Under the pieces are notes generated by a model. It ran no database searches, had not been told where the DNA came from, and worked only from the letters and a program-made list of their open reading frames with translations. Below are positions 51,293-60,617 of a DNA stretch of 64,000 nt, one piece after another (position 1 is the stretch's first letter; each line of letters begins with the position of its first letter). The position numbers were made by a program, and so were the translations under genes. The DNA is taken from contig NZ_QXHU01000005.1 in NCBI RefSeq assembly GCF_009663465.1, forward strand, positions 1 through 64,000, written 5' to 3'. The DNA comes from Riemerella anatipestifer. Lineage in GTDB: Bacteria; Bacteroidota; Bacteroidia; Flavobacteriales; Weeksellaceae.

Positions 51293-52893
51293 GGCAATGC
51301 TATTTCTTTTGAATTAGATATTAACTGAATTTTGTTTGTATTTAGGTCGTAAATATACAATGGAAAAGATAATGTTCTCTTACCTATTGTAATACCCATA
51401 TCACTTATATGACACTCTGTTTTAAATCTATTATTCAACCTCTTTCCTAAGAAAGAATACAATGCGTAGTCTGAGGGATTAAAAAACAGAATATTACCAC
51501 CTTCTAACTTTGACTTTGAGTATAGTTGTAACGCATCACGAACTTCATAATCTGCTTCTAACAAGGATTCGTCTGTAATAAACTCTTTACTTCTTCCTTC
51601 TTCCGTTATAACAAGGATTTTTGTATTCTGATCCGCATCAGGGAAAAGGTCATTCAGTCTAACAACTAATCTTCTATTATAATCCGAAGCGGCTATATAA
51701 CTGTTTTTTTCTGATATTACAGCCACTATATTAAGCAAAAGCACTATAAAAACAATTATCTGTGATAACACAAAATAGCTTTTGTTTTTAGTAAATGTCA
51801 AAAATTGATACAAACATAAAGCCACTAACAACCCTGAAGAATACCTCACCCAAATTAGAATTCTATTTTCAAAACCAAATGCAATAGGAGGATAGACAGA
51901 AATAAAAAACAATACTAACGTCAATAAGAAAAAAAAGAAAAATATAAATATTTTTTTTAGGGAAACTAATTTTTCGTGTTTTCTAAAATTTCTCACTATC
52001 AATGCACTAATAAAAACGCCCAATAGTAGTAGAATAAAATCATACCAATGATAGTTTACCATTTCAATCACTGATTTGCATAAAATATATAAATAATCTA
52101 AGGTAAATAACTTCACAAAGGCTCCTATCAAAGCAAAACTCCTTTCTAAACTAAATTCAACCTTTGCTACTCCATAATCAAAGTAATTCGGATGGATTAT
52201 TTTTAATAACCAAAGCCTAAAAACTGCAAATAATATCAACGGGAAAAATAATGACAAAGAAATCTTGACAACTGCGTTTCTATTAAGCCCAAAGCGGTGT
52301 ATTGTGAGTAAACCTATCAACGGAGTAAGGAATAGGTTAATCTCGTACAATAAAAACGAAAGAACCATCAATACACCCGCCACCAAATGCCCCCAATTAG
52401 ATTTTTTATTAATCAATAAAATTGAAAGCAATACAGCAAATACAATGTATTGTATGTGTTGCATCACCACAGAAAACATATTGGCACTGCTCAAAGGAAA
52501 CAATAGCACACAGACAACTGCTAAAGTAATAAATGTATTATTATCTTCAAAATATAACTTCAATATTTTGTAAAATAGATATATGTTTACGACCGATAAA
52601 ATTCCCCAAAACAAGTACGCCGATTTCGTTATTGAAAACAAATGCATCAAACTCATCAATAAAACAGACGTCGGTCTTGAATGCCTATTAGGATCTTCAA
52701 AATACGAATTAAATAACTCACCAAAACTTATCTCCCCTTCTATAAATTTTTCTTGCAATAATAAATGTCCTATATCATCGGACAAAACAGGCTGATGTAG
52801 AGCAAAAAACGTCTGTAATAGAATCCAAAATATTGCCAATAAAAACAATATTGTCCGTTGGTACTTATTGCCTTTCATCACTTTATTGCTCAT
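51289..52893 (-). CDS. Polytopic membrane glycosyltransferase (GtrII-like, GT-C fold), tentative
   Basis: 534 residues with about ten or eleven hydrophobic segments. The first loop after the first membrane helix contains [14 protein letters not shown], with the SDD acidic motif usual for GT-C enzymes that use polyprenyl-phosphate sugars, and NRHSRPTS follows. The last 130 residues are soluble (VLVITEEGR...). It overlaps wecE by 11 nt and rfbA by 4 nt. Inference: it transfers a sugar from a lipid carrier to a glycan outside the membrane. An O-unit polymerase is the alternative. Confidence 0.6.
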   Translation of the reverse strand: MSNKVMKGNKYQRTILFLLAIFWILLQTFFALHQPVLSDDIGHLLLQEKFIEGEISFGELFNSYFEDPNRHSRPTSVLLMSLMHLFSITKSAYLFWGILSVVNIYLFYKILKLYFEDNNTFITLAVVCVLLFPLSSANMFSVVMQHIQYIVFAVLLSILLINKKSNWGHLVAGVLMVLSFLLYEINLFLTPLIGLLTIHRFGLNRNAVVKISLSLFFPLILFAVFRLWLLKIIHPNYFDYGVAKVEFSLERSFALIGAFVKLFTLDYLYILCKSVIEMVNYHWYDFILLLLGVFISALIVRNFRKHEKLVSLKKIFIFFFFFLLTLVLFFISVYPPIAFGFENRILIWVRYSSGLLVALCLYQFLTFTKNKSYFVLSQIIVFIVLLLNIVAVISEKNSYIAASDYNRRLVVRLNDLFPDADQNTKILVITEEGRSKEFITDESLLEADYEVRDALQLYSKSKLEGGNILFFNPSDYALYSFLGKRLNNRFKTECHISDMGITIGKRTLSFPLYIYDLNTNKIQLISNSKEIALP

Positions 52894-54016
52894 TCATCAA
52901 ATTTAATACATAGTTCACTTCCTCATTACTCAACTCATAATACAATGGTAATCTTAATAAACAGTTCTCAAAATAATCCGAATTTTCAAGAACTCTACCA
53001 TCATGTTTATCTCTATAAAAATCGCTTTTATGTAAAGATAAATAATGAAACACAGCTAAAACATTATTTGATTTCAGTACATTGATCAATCTTGTTCGAT
53101 GCTCTATACTCTCACAAATCACATAAAACATATGTGCATTATTCGTGGCATAAGAAGGTACTTTTGGTAATAATATTTTATTTTGATTTCTCAACCCTTC
53201 GTAATACTGTTTCCAAATAGATTTTCTTTTATTTTGAATATCTTCTAAATTCTCCAACTGAGCCCAAAGAAAAGCAGATATAATTTCACTTGGCAAGAAA
53301 GATGAGCCTGTATCTACCCATCCATATTTATTGACCTCTCCTCGGAAAAATTGACTTCTATTCGTTCCTTTTTCCCAAATGATTTCGGCTCTTTCTACAA
53401 ATCTTTCATCATTAATTCCTAATCCGCCCCCCTCACCAGAGATGATATTCTTGGTCTCGTGGAAAGAGAATGCAGACAAATGCCCTATCGTTCCCAGAGC
53501 TTTTTTCTCTCCCGCTTTGTTAGTATAATAGCTATCAATACCTTGTGCAGCATCTTCTATCACAATAAGGTTATACTTTTCAGCTACTTCCATTATGGCA
53601 TCCATATCACAAGCCATTCCTGCATAATGCACAGGAACAATCGCTTTTGTTTTTGGTGTGATAAGAGTTTCTAATTTTTGTGCATCAAGATTAGGGTGTT
53701 CTGCTTCAGAATCCGCAAAAACTATCCTTGCTCCTTGTCTTACGAAGGCTAACGCTGAGGAAACAAAGGTATAGCTCGGGACAATGACTTCATCACCCAC
53801 TTTTATGTCTGCTAATATTGCACACATCTCCAAAGCATCGGTGCAAGAAGTGGTTAACAAAAACTTCTTAAATCCATATTTGTCTTCAAAAAACGATTGG
53901 CATCTTTGAGTAAAAAGACCATTACCTGATATTTTACCTGATTTTACAGCCTCCTCTATGTATTGTGTTTCCTTACCCGTCAAATAGGGCTTGTTAAATG
54001 GTATCATTTTTTCCAA
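52883..54016 (-). CDS. wecE: dTDP-4-amino-4,6-dideoxygalactose transaminase
   Basis: PLP enzyme (DegT/DnrJ/EryC1/StrS family) that aminates dTDP-4-keto-6-deoxyglucose. 377 residues. The sequence closely follows E. coli WecE: IPFNKPYLTGKE, LLTTSCTDALEMCA, IVPSYTFVSSALAF, IVPVHYAGMACDMD, IEDAAQGI, SFHETKNIISGEGGG (PLP lysine Lys189) and EKGTNRSQFFRG. The product would be dTDP-Fuc4N. Overlaps wecD by 13 nt and the following membrane gene by 11 nt. Confidence 0.92.
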   Translation of the reverse strand: MEKMIPFNKPYLTGKETQYIEEAVKSGKISGNGLFTQRCQSFFEDKYGFKKFLLTTSCTDALEMCAILADIKVGDEVIVPSYTFVSSALAFVRQGARIVFADSEAEHPNLDAQKLETLITPKTKAIVPVHYAGMACDMDAIMEVAEKYNLIVIEDAAQGIDSYYTNKAGEKKALGTIGHLSAFSFHETKNIISGEGGGLGINDERFVERAEIIWEKGTNRSQFFRGEVNKYGWVDTGSSFLPSEIISAFLWAQLENLEDIQNKRKSIWKQYYEGLRNQNKILLPKVPSYATNNAHMFYVICESIEHRTRLINVLKSNNVLAVFHYLSLHKSDFYRDKHDGRVLENSDYFENCLLRLPLYYELSNEEVNYVLNLMNEQ

Positions 54017-54702
54017 TAATGTTTTATAACTTGTCTTTCTTTTACCACATAGTCCATTTTAGCATAAAACGCACACGCCTGACTATTTTCTTCTTGTGTA
54101 GGAATTTCTAAAGTACTGATATTATTTTCTTGACAATATCGCTCCACCTTCTGCAACATTTTTTTTCCTATTCCCTTTCCTTGATAGTCTGGGCATGTTG
54201 CAATAAGTCCTATTTTTCCAATAGTTCCTCTACCTCTCTGTAAAGTTACAAAAGCAATAGGAACATCTTTACCATCAACGACATAGAAAGTCTTGATTGC
54301 AAATTTTTTATTCAAACTATTGATTATCCATTGATCATAAAGTTCTTGAAATTTATGCACGCCAAAACGACTATCCAATCTAAAACGACTCATCTTACCG
54401 CTCTCATAAGCTAATTTCCTAAACGATTCCCAACCGACATTGGTTTCATCAGTATCAAAAATTTTAATTTGTGTAGCCTGTACCTCTTTCCCTTCCTCTA
54501 ATTTTTTCTCAAAAATAACTTTCGTCTCCTGAAACGTTTTTTGGAAGCCTTCTATATCCAGGGAAATATCTCGTTTTTGTTTAATTACAAGCACATCAAA
54601 AAAACTTAATTCTAACAAATCATTCTTATCATTATCATCGTCAATCGCTCCAACATTAACCCCAAAAAAATCAGTATCCCACTCTAATAGCTTAGCTTTC
54701 AT
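54004..54702 (-). CDS. wecD: dTDP-fucosamine acetyltransferase, WecD-like
   Basis: 232-residue GNAT protein. The N-terminus LLEWDTDFFGVNVG resembles WecD, ESGKMSRFRLDSRF matches the WecD middle block, and the acetyl-CoA loop reads CPDYQGKGIGKKML. Placement directly upstream of wecE, with 13-nt overlap, supports acetylation of dTDP-Fuc4N to dTDP-Fuc4NAc. Overlaps the GT2 gene upstream by 11 nt. Another N- or O-acetyltransferase is possible but less likely. Confidence 0.82.
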   Translation of the reverse strand: MKAKLLEWDTDFFGVNVGAIDDDNDKNDLLELSFFDVLVIKQKRDISLDIEGFQKTFQETKVIFEKKLEEGKEVQATQIKIFDTDETNVGWESFRKLAYESGKMSRFRLDSRFGVHKFQELYDQWIINSLNKKFAIKTFYVVDGKDVPIAFVTLQRGRGTIGKIGLIATCPDYQGKGIGKKMLQKVERYCQENNISTLEIPTQEENSQACAFYAKMDYVVKERQVIKHYWKK

Positions 54703-55609
54703 AATGTTCTTCTATAATGTACACTGGTCTGTTTTTCATTTGATTATAAGCTTTCCCTAAGTATATTCCCAAGACCCCTATACAAGAGATTAGAACTCCC
54801 GACAAAAACCATATGGAAAGTATTAAAGAGGTAAAGCCCGGTTCTACAATATATCCCATTGCAAACTTGTATAGATACCATAGCCCCATAAGAAGTGAAA
54901 GCAATGACACCAATCCTCCAAAAGTAACAAATAGCCTTAACGGCTTATCTGAGAAAGAAAATATTACATTAAAAGCTAATGAAACTAATTTTCTAAAATT
55001 GTAACTGGACTTTCCTTCTCCCCTTTTTGAATGTTCCACCTCAATACTCGCCGTAGTATACCCTACAAAATTAATAAACAAAGGAAAAAACTTAATATAA
55101 TCTCCAATAGATTTAACAGCCTCTATAACCTCTCTGTGATATATACCAAAATTAGCCACCTCTCTGTTTATCTTCATCCCTGATAAATAGTTGAACAACC
55201 TATAAAAAATATTAGAACTCAATATTTTTAGTAATTTGTCTTTCCTTTGTCTCCTTCTTGCAGTAACGATCTTATAACCTTCTTTTGCTTTTTTGTACAA
55301 CTTCTCAATCTCCTTAGGCTGGTCTTGCATATCACAATCCATCACGACAACCCAATCTCCTGAAACCCTGCTCAGTCCGGCAAAAATGGTTGCGTGTTGT
55401 CCAAAATTTCTGCTTAATCTATACACTTTTAGATTCTCACTTTCCGCAGAAAGTGCTTTCATTACCTCCCAAGAGTTATCAGGACTTCGGTCATCTACCA
55501 AAATAATCTCATAAGGCTCTGCAATTTTCTGCATCACCCTATGAATTTCAGCCACCAAAGTAGGCAATATCTTTTCTGCTCTATAAACCGGACTTACTAT
55601 ACTTATCAT
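54692..55609 (-). CDS. GT2 glycosyltransferase with C-terminal membrane helices (GtrB/ArnC-like)
   Basis: 305 residues. The N-terminal GT-A domain has SPVYRAEKIL, ILVDDRSPDNSW, MDCDMQDQPKEI (metal-binding aspartates) and the C-terminal part two membrane helices (about 232-255, 262-289). This is the layout of polyprenyl-phosphate glycosyltransferases (GtrB, ArnC, DPMS). Inference: it loads a sugar, perhaps Fuc4NAc, onto undecaprenyl phosphate for the neighbouring membrane protein. Begins 3 nt after rfbB and overlaps wecD. Confidence 0.82.
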   Translation of the reverse strand: MISIVSPVYRAEKILPTLVAEIHRVMQKIAEPYEIILVDDRSPDNSWEVMKALSAESENLKVYRLSRNFGQHATIFAGLSRVSGDWVVVMDCDMQDQPKEIEKLYKKAKEGYKIVTARRRQRKDKLLKILSSNIFYRLFNYLSGMKINREVANFGIYHREVIEAVKSIGDYIKFFPLFINFVGYTTASIEVEHSKRGEGKSSYNFRKLVSLAFNVIFSFSDKPLRLFVTFGGLVSLLSLLMGLWYLYKFAMGYIVEPGFTSLILSIWFLSGVLISCIGVLGIYLGKAYNQMKNRPVYIIEEHYES

Positions 55610-55612
55610 TAG

Positions 55613-56692
55613 CTATGAATACTGTTTTTCGTAATATTCTTGATAAGCCCCACTGGTTACATTTTCCAACCAATCTTGATTATTTAAAAACCAATCAATA
55701 GTCTTAGCCAAACCTTCTTCAAAAGTAACGCTTGGTTTCCAGCCTAAATTTTTATTGAGTTTCGTAGCATCTATCGCATAGCGTTTGTCGTGCCCAGGAC
55801 GGTCTTTCACGAAAGTGATTAACTTTTCGGAATATCCTTCTGGACGACCTAACTTGGCATCCATCTGTTTGATAAGTTCTTTAATTAAATCAATATTTTG
55901 CCACTCGTTCCAACCGCCAATATTGTAAGTTTCGCCTGTTTTAGCTTCGTGGAAAATTTGGAAAATCGCCTTTGCATGATCTATGACAAACAGCCAATCT
56001 CTCGTATATTTACCATCGCCATAAATAGGTAACGGTTTCTCGTTGATAATATTAGATATACAAAGCGGAATTAATTTTTCAGGAAAATGATTTGGACCGT
56101 AATTGTTGGAACAATTAGACACAATAAAAGGCATTCCGTAAGTGTTACCATACGCTCTTACCAAATGGTCGGAAGCCGCTTTACTCGCCGAATAAGGTGA
56201 TTTTGGATCGTAAGGCGTTTCTTCGGTGAAGAACCCTGTTTCGCCCAAAGCCCCATAAACCTCATCAGTAGAAACATGATAAAATAAATTTTGTCTTGGT
56301 TCGTTTGGGAAATTCCCGTGTGTATGCTCTGGATTAAGCGTCCAAAACTCACGACAAAGATTTAACAGATTAGCCGTACCCATCACATTGGTATTGATAA
56401 AGGCATTAGGGTCGGTAATACTTCTATCCACGTGGCTCTCCGCCGCCAAATGCACCACCGCATCAGGCTGATGTTTTTCAAATACCTTTCTTAACTCTTC
56501 TACTTTGGTAATATCTGCCTTTTCAAAAGTGTAGTTGGGTTCGTTTTCAATATCTTTTAAATTCTCTAAATTGCCCGCATAAGTTAGGGCATCTAAATTG
56601 ATTATTTTGGTATTAGGCAAGTTTTTTACAAACTCTCTTACCACATGAGAGCCAATAAAACCTGCACCTCCCGTTATTATAATTGATTTCAT
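55613..56692 (-). CDS. rfbB: dTDP-glucose 4,6-dehydratase
   Basis: Converts dTDP-glucose to dTDP-4-keto-6-deoxyglucose. 359 residues, SDR fold. NAD-binding TGGAGFIGSHVV (8-19), catalytic FYHVSTDEVYGALGE (Thr-Asp-Glu triad), SPYSASKAASDHLVRAY (YxxxK) and NCSNNYGP are all present. Lies 16 nt after rfbC and 3 nt before the GT2 gene. Confidence 0.96.
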   Translation of the reverse strand: MKSIIITGGAGFIGSHVVREFVKNLPNTKIINLDALTYAGNLENLKDIENEPNYTFEKADITKVEELRKVFEKHQPDAVVHLAAESHVDRSITDPNAFINTNVMGTANLLNLCREFWTLNPEHTHGNFPNEPRQNLFYHVSTDEVYGALGETGFFTEETPYDPKSPYSASKAASDHLVRAYGNTYGMPFIVSNCSNNYGPNHFPEKLIPLCISNIINEKPLPIYGDGKYTRDWLFVIDHAKAIFQIFHEAKTGETYNIGGWNEWQNIDLIKELIKQMDAKLGRPEGYSEKLITFVKDRPGHDKRYAIDATKLNKNLGWKPSVTFEEGLAKTIDWFLNNQDWLENVTSGAYQEYYEKQYS

Positions 56693-56708
56693 TTCTTTTG
56701 TATTTTTT

Positions 56709-57254
56709 TTAATAATTTTTCTCGGAAAACAAAGCCTGTACTTTATCTTTTTCGGAAAGAATAATGTCTGCCTCCTCCAACTTCCAATCTATCGCTAAAT
56801 CCACATCATTCCAAAGGATTCCACCTTCAGACTCCTTATTGTAAAAATTATCACATTTATAGGCAAAAACTGCCGTTTCACTCAACACAGCAAAACCGTG
56901 GGCAAAGCCTCTCGGTACATAAAACTGTAACTTATTTTCTGCCGTTAATTCCACTCCATACCATTTCCCAAACGAAGGCGAATCTTCCCTTAAATCCACC
57001 GCCACATCCCAAACTTTTCCTTCTAAGCAAGATACAAGTTTCGCTTGAGCATGCTCTCCTTTCTGCAAGTGCAACCCTCTAAGAACCCCGTAAGACGATT
57101 TAGATATATTATCTTGAACGAAACGACCGTTCATGCCCGTAAGTTCCTCAAATTTTTTCTCGTTAAACTTCTCGTAAAAGTAGCCTCTCTCATCTTCAAA
57201 AATGGTAGGCTCTATAATATAGCAGTCTTTTAATGGTGTTTCTTTTATATTCAT
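56709..57254 (-). CDS. rfbC: dTDP-4-dehydrorhamnose 3,5-epimerase
   Basis: 181 residues from MNIKETPLKDCYII, a cupin-fold epimerase. IIEPTIFEDERGYFYEKFNE, FVQDNISKSSYGVLRGLHLQ (catalytic His in LRGLHLQ), VDLREDSPSFGKW and PRGFAHGFAVLSE match the family. Its product, dTDP-4-keto-L-rhamnose, normally needs RfbD, which is not in this window. Upstream in-frame 7 codons look non-coding. Confidence 0.93.
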   Translation of the reverse strand: MNIKETPLKDCYIIEPTIFEDERGYFYEKFNEKKFEELTGMNGRFVQDNISKSSYGVLRGLHLQKGEHAQAKLVSCLEGKVWDVAVDLREDSPSFGKWYGVELTAENKLQFYVPRGFAHGFAVLSETAVFAYKCDNFYNKESEGGILWNDVDLAIDWKLEEADIILSEKDKVQALFSEKNY

Positions 57255-57287
57255 AATCTTGTATATACTGTACAAAAATAAAGTTTT

Positions 57288-57872
57288 TTACTTATTAAAA
57301 AAAATACCACAAGTTTTTAGTAATATTCTTATATCTTCCTTAAAAGATACTCTTTCTAAATACTCTAAATTTAGTTTGATTTTGTGTGGAAAAATAATCT
57401 CGTCGTTATATTTCAATGGGTTCTCTTTTTGATTTAAAAGATACTCTTCGTTTCGGTATTCTAAGCTGGCTTCCGATAAAAGACCAGGCTTTAAAATCAA
57501 TAATTTTCTATCTTCTCCCTTGAGACTGTCATAATAGCCCGACACATCTGGACGAGGACCGATGAAACTCATCTCACCTTTCAAAATATTAAACAATTGG
57601 GGAAGCTCATCCAACTTAGTTTTTCTTAAAAAAGCTCCGACCTTTGATATTTTACGGGAAACCGGACGAATGGTTTTAAACTTATATATCCTAAATAGCT
57701 TGCCATACTGCCCCACTCTATCCTGCACAAAAATCCCATAGGAAAATGTATCTACGGATACCAAAATGAACAACATCAAAAGCAACGGAGAGATAACCAC
57801 AATAACAACCCCCGCTAAAATTATAGCGAGTGTATATTTTATTTTCAGATAGGTGTATGGTTCCCCTTTCAT
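57288..57872 (-). CDS. Initiating sugar transferase (PF02397 type), copy 1
   Basis: 194 residues from MKGEPYTYLK. One N-terminal membrane segment (about 11-34), then the bacterial sugar transferase core: FVQDRVGQYGKLFRIYKFKT, GAFLRKTKLDELPQLFNILKG, MSFIGPRPDVS. It transfers a phosphosugar to undecaprenyl phosphate. Its C-terminus (FKEDIRILLKTCGIFF) is long for the family. The frame extends into the GC-rich intergenic repeat upstream, which I exclude because that part is compositionally distinct. Confidence 0.9.
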   Translation of the reverse strand: MKGEPYTYLKIKYTLAIILAGVVIVVISPLLLMLFILVSVDTFSYGIFVQDRVGQYGKLFRIYKFKTIRPVSRKISKVGAFLRKTKLDELPQLFNILKGEMSFIGPRPDVSGYYDSLKGEDRKLLILKPGLLSEASLEYRNEEYLLNQKENPLKYNDEIIFPHKIKLNLEYLERVSFKEDIRILLKTCGIFFNK

Positions 57873-57896
57873 ATACTCATTTTTATTTACCCACCG

Positions 57897-58027
57897 CACC
57901 CGCGTAAGGGATAGAGTGGATCCCCCGAAGGGAAGACGCCGCGGAGCGAAGCGGAGCGGCAATGACCGAGGCGTATGAACGATAGCCCGACCCCAGCGAT
58001 TGGCAATAGCGTTGGAGAGGGATACAC
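57897..58027. repeat. GC-rich dispersed intergenic element, copy 2
   Basis: A GC-rich island between two polysaccharide genes: AAGGGATAGAGTGGATCCC at its left end, GCGGAGCGAAGCGGAGCGGC in the middle, GAGGCGTATGAACGATAGCC to the right. It resembles 10163-10275 in the blocks GAAGCGGAGC and GAGG.GTAT.A.CG.ATAGC and in its internal order. It may serve as a transcriptional pause or a mobile REP-like sequence; no open frame on either strand is credible. Confidence 0.6.
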
Positions 58028-58028
58028 C

Positions 58029-59162
58029 CTAACCTTTCAGTTTATAAACCACTTCTGATATTCTCTGTCTATCCGCATCGGTTAAATTAGACCCCGAAGG
58101 CAAACACAATCCGTTTTCAAACAACTGCTCTGCCACCCGACCGCCGTAATACGGAGCATCAGCAAAAACAGGTTGCAAATGCATTGGCTTCCATAATGGA
58201 CGAGATTCGATATTATCTTCCAAAAATTTCAAGCGTAAATCCTCTCTGGAAAAACCGGACTTTTGAGCATCAATCACCACCGCTGATAGCCAATGGTTGG
58301 AAAAATAATCTTCCGATGGCTCTGTGAACACCTCTACACCTTCCATATTTTTGAACAAATCGATATAAAACTGATGATTGGCTCTTCGTTGAGAAATCCT
58401 TTCATCTAAAACTTCCATTTGTCCACACCCTATTCCTGCACAAATGTTGCTCATTCTATAATTGTACCCAATTTCTGAATGCTGGTAATGTGGTGCGTTA
58501 TCTCTTGCCTGGGTAGATAAAAACACGGCTTTATCCTTCTGCTCCGAGGTCTTGCAAATCAACGCTCCGCCCCCCGAAGTGGTGATGATTTTGTTACCAT
58601 TGAAACTCAAAATACTCATCTCTCCAAAAGTGCCGCATTTCTGTCCTTTATAGCTACTTCCCAATGCCTCTGCTGCATCTTCAATGATTGGAATTTCATA
58701 TTTAGAAGCAACTGCTGTCAGTTCGTTCATTTTTGCAGGCATTCCGTAAAGGTGGACCACAATAATGGCTTTTGGCTTTTTACCTTTAGACAGTCTATCT
58801 TTGATGGCTTCTTCCAAAGCCACAGGACACATATTCCAAGTTTCTTTTTCGCTATCCACAAACACAGGTGTTGCCCCTTGATAAGCAATCGGATTCGCCG
58901 ATGCCGAAAAAGTCATGCTCTGACAAATGACCTCATCGCCCGCCTTAACCCCTAAAATAATCAAAGCCAAATGTAAGGCGGCAGTGCCTGTATTTAATAC
59001 AATAGGAAAAATACTTCCTCCAAGCCATACCCTCAATTTATCCTCAAACAACTCTATATTTTGCCCTAAAGTAGAAATATAGTTCTCCTGAAATGCTCTT
59101 TTCAAATAAAGCATTTCTGAACCCGACATATGTGGTGAAGATAAAGAAAGTTTTGTTTTCAT
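58029..59162 (-). CDS. DegT-family sugar aminotransferase, bacillosamine type (PglE/LegC-like)
   Basis: 377 residues, PLP-dependent. SLSSPHMSGSEMLYLKRAF is typical of PglE-like N-termini; LNTGTAALHLAL, SMTFSASANPIAYQGATPVF, EDAAEALGSSYKG and SFNGNKIITTSGGGAL (PLP lysine Lys191) follow. It probably aminates a UDP-4-keto-6-deoxy-HexNAc on the way to a di-N-acetylated sugar. The matching 4,6-dehydratase and acetyltransferase are not seen in this window. 1-nt gap to the sugar transferase gene upstream. Confidence 0.87.
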   Translation of the reverse strand: MKTKLSLSSPHMSGSEMLYLKRAFQENYISTLGQNIELFEDKLRVWLGGSIFPIVLNTGTAALHLALIILGVKAGDEVICQSMTFSASANPIAYQGATPVFVDSEKETWNMCPVALEEAIKDRLSKGKKPKAIIVVHLYGMPAKMNELTAVASKYEIPIIEDAAEALGSSYKGQKCGTFGEMSILSFNGNKIITTSGGGALICKTSEQKDKAVFLSTQARDNAPHYQHSEIGYNYRMSNICAGIGCGQMEVLDERISQRRANHQFYIDLFKNMEGVEVFTEPSEDYFSNHWLSAVVIDAQKSGFSREDLRLKFLEDNIESRPLWKPMHLQPVFADAPYYGGRVAEQLFENGLCLPSGSNLTDADRQRISEVVYKLKG

Positions 59163-59163
59163 T

Positions 59164-59712
59164 TTATTTCACTCTATCCCCTTGACCTTTTCCCCCAACC
59201 GTAGCAAATATATAATAAAAGTACTTACTCAATGTTAAAGTTTGATACAGCTGAGCATCTAGCTCTGCCAATTTTTTGGGAGTGGACATATCCACTTCGT
59301 TAATTTGAGCCAACCCCGTAATCCCAGGCAAAAAATTATACACACCTAATTTTTCTCGTTCTTCAATCAGTTCAGTTTGATTAAATAAATTAGGTCTCGC
59401 TCCTACCAAACTCATATCCCCCTTAAGCACATTAAACAACTGTGGAAGTTCGTCCAGTTTGGTCTTCCTCAAAAACGCACCGAATTTCGTAATTGAGGCC
59501 TGACTGGCCAAATGCGAAGCCACTGACTTAGTATCCTTATGCATCGTACGAAATTTGTATAAATTAAAGGGCTTTTTATTTTTACCCACCCGCTCTTGCA
59601 CAAATATAGGGGAACCTGTGTCAAATAAACCTATCACATACAAAACCAAACCAATAGGCCACAAAAACAACAGCCCAAAAAACGATGCTAAAAAATCTAT
59701 CAATCTTATCAT
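59164..59712 (-). CDS. Initiating sugar transferase (PF02397 type), copy 2
   Basis: 182 residues; one N-terminal membrane helix (about 7-28), then FVQERVGKNKKPFNLYKFRT, GAFLRKTKLDELPQLFNVLKG, MSLVGARPNLF and the end GITGLAQINEVDM. Shares the family core with copy 1 at 57288 but diverges after it. This shorter, PglC/WbpL-adjacent type often works with a neighbouring epimerase such as the one at 59718. Confidence 0.9.
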   Translation of the reverse strand: MIRLIDFLASFFGLLFLWPIGLVLYVIGLFDTGSPIFVQERVGKNKKPFNLYKFRTMHKDTKSVASHLASQASITKFGAFLRKTKLDELPQLFNVLKGDMSLVGARPNLFNQTELIEEREKLGVYNFLPGITGLAQINEVDMSTPKKLAELDAQLYQTLTLSKYFYYIFATVGGKGQGDRVK

Positions 59713-59717
59713 GAAAT

Positions 59718-60617
59718 TTATTTTTTATTGTGAAAACTCTTTAGGGTCTTTATTAAGCCTTCCTCAGCCGTATAAGGTAACTTTTCTATCCCTAAAGCCG
59801 ATTTTATTTTTTGGTTAGAGACCACCAAATTCCCCGTCATTTTTCTTAGCCTTTTTGTATTTAAAGGAATAGGAAAAACATCTCCCACCTTTGCTATTAC
59901 TTGAACTAAAAATTTTGGCAGACTCACTTTCAAGTTCTTCCTATTTGTTACTTTTTCAATTATAGATATAATTTCCTTAGTTGAAACCGCCTCATCATCT
60001 GCGATATGATAAATTCCACTTTCCAAGTTTTTACCATTTTCTATAATTTCTTTGATAAAAAAAGTAAAATTATCAATCGAAATAAAAGAACGACGATTAT
60101 TAAAAGAAGCTAACGGATAAGGAATCCCTTTGCTTATTAGTTTATACAAAAGTCCTAAATTCCCTTTATCGCCCTGCCCATGAACCATCGGTGGGCGAAG
60201 AATAATTAGCTTTTTATTTGGTGGTATTTGCTGTTCCAAAAGCCACTCTTCTCCTGCTCTTTTTGATTTTCCATACCAAGAATAAGGATTGCAACAATCG
60301 GCTTCTATCAAAGGTTTATTTGATTCAAACTCCTCTATTGCAGCAATGCTACTAACATGAATCATCATTTCCGCATCAGAGTTCAAAAAAACATTGAATA
60401 TCTCTTTAACCAATTCTAAATTAGCGAAATAAAAATCTTTTTCAGTAGCCTCTCTTTTATGATCGTGAGCCTTACCAACTAAATTTATTACTATACCTGC
60501 ATCGGACATACATTGTTTCCAATCCTTATCTCTCAAAGAAATACCTTTTGAATTTGAGAAGTTTCTGAGAAGATTTTGACCAATGAAACTAGACGAACCT
60601 AAGATTGAAATATTCAT
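59718..60617 (-). CDS. NAD-dependent epimerase/dehydratase, WbpV/quinovosamine-type
   Basis: 299 residues, extended SDR fold. N-terminal ILGSSSFIGQNL replaces the strict GxxGxxG with a close variant; HVSSIAAI, SWYGKSKRAGEEWL (YxxxK) and RPPMVHGQGDKGNLGLL are typical of reductases that make UDP-QuiNAc-type sugars for the sugar transferase next door. Four-nt overlap with the GT2 gene upstream. Exact substrate unknown. Confidence 0.82.
   Translation of the reverse strand: MNISILGSSSFIGQNLLRNFSNSKGISLRDKDWKQCMSDAGIVINLVGKAHDHKREATEKDFYFANLELVKEIFNVFLNSDAEMMIHVSSIAAIEEFESNKPLIEADCCNPYSWYGKSKRAGEEWLLEQQIPPNKKLIILRPPMVHGQGDKGNLGLLYKLISKGIPYPLASFNNRRSFISIDNFTFFIKEIIENGKNLESGIYHIADDEAVSTKEIISIIEKVTNRKNLKVSLPKFLVQVIAKVGDVFPIPLNTKRLRKMTGNLVVSNQKIKSALGIEKLPYTAEEGLIKTLKSFHNKK

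Noticed and set aside
57873-57962. 30-codon N-terminal extension of the first sugar transferase, rich in Arg and Pro
   Set aside because: It lies mostly in the GC-rich intergenic repeat and is unlike the family, which starts with a membrane helix.
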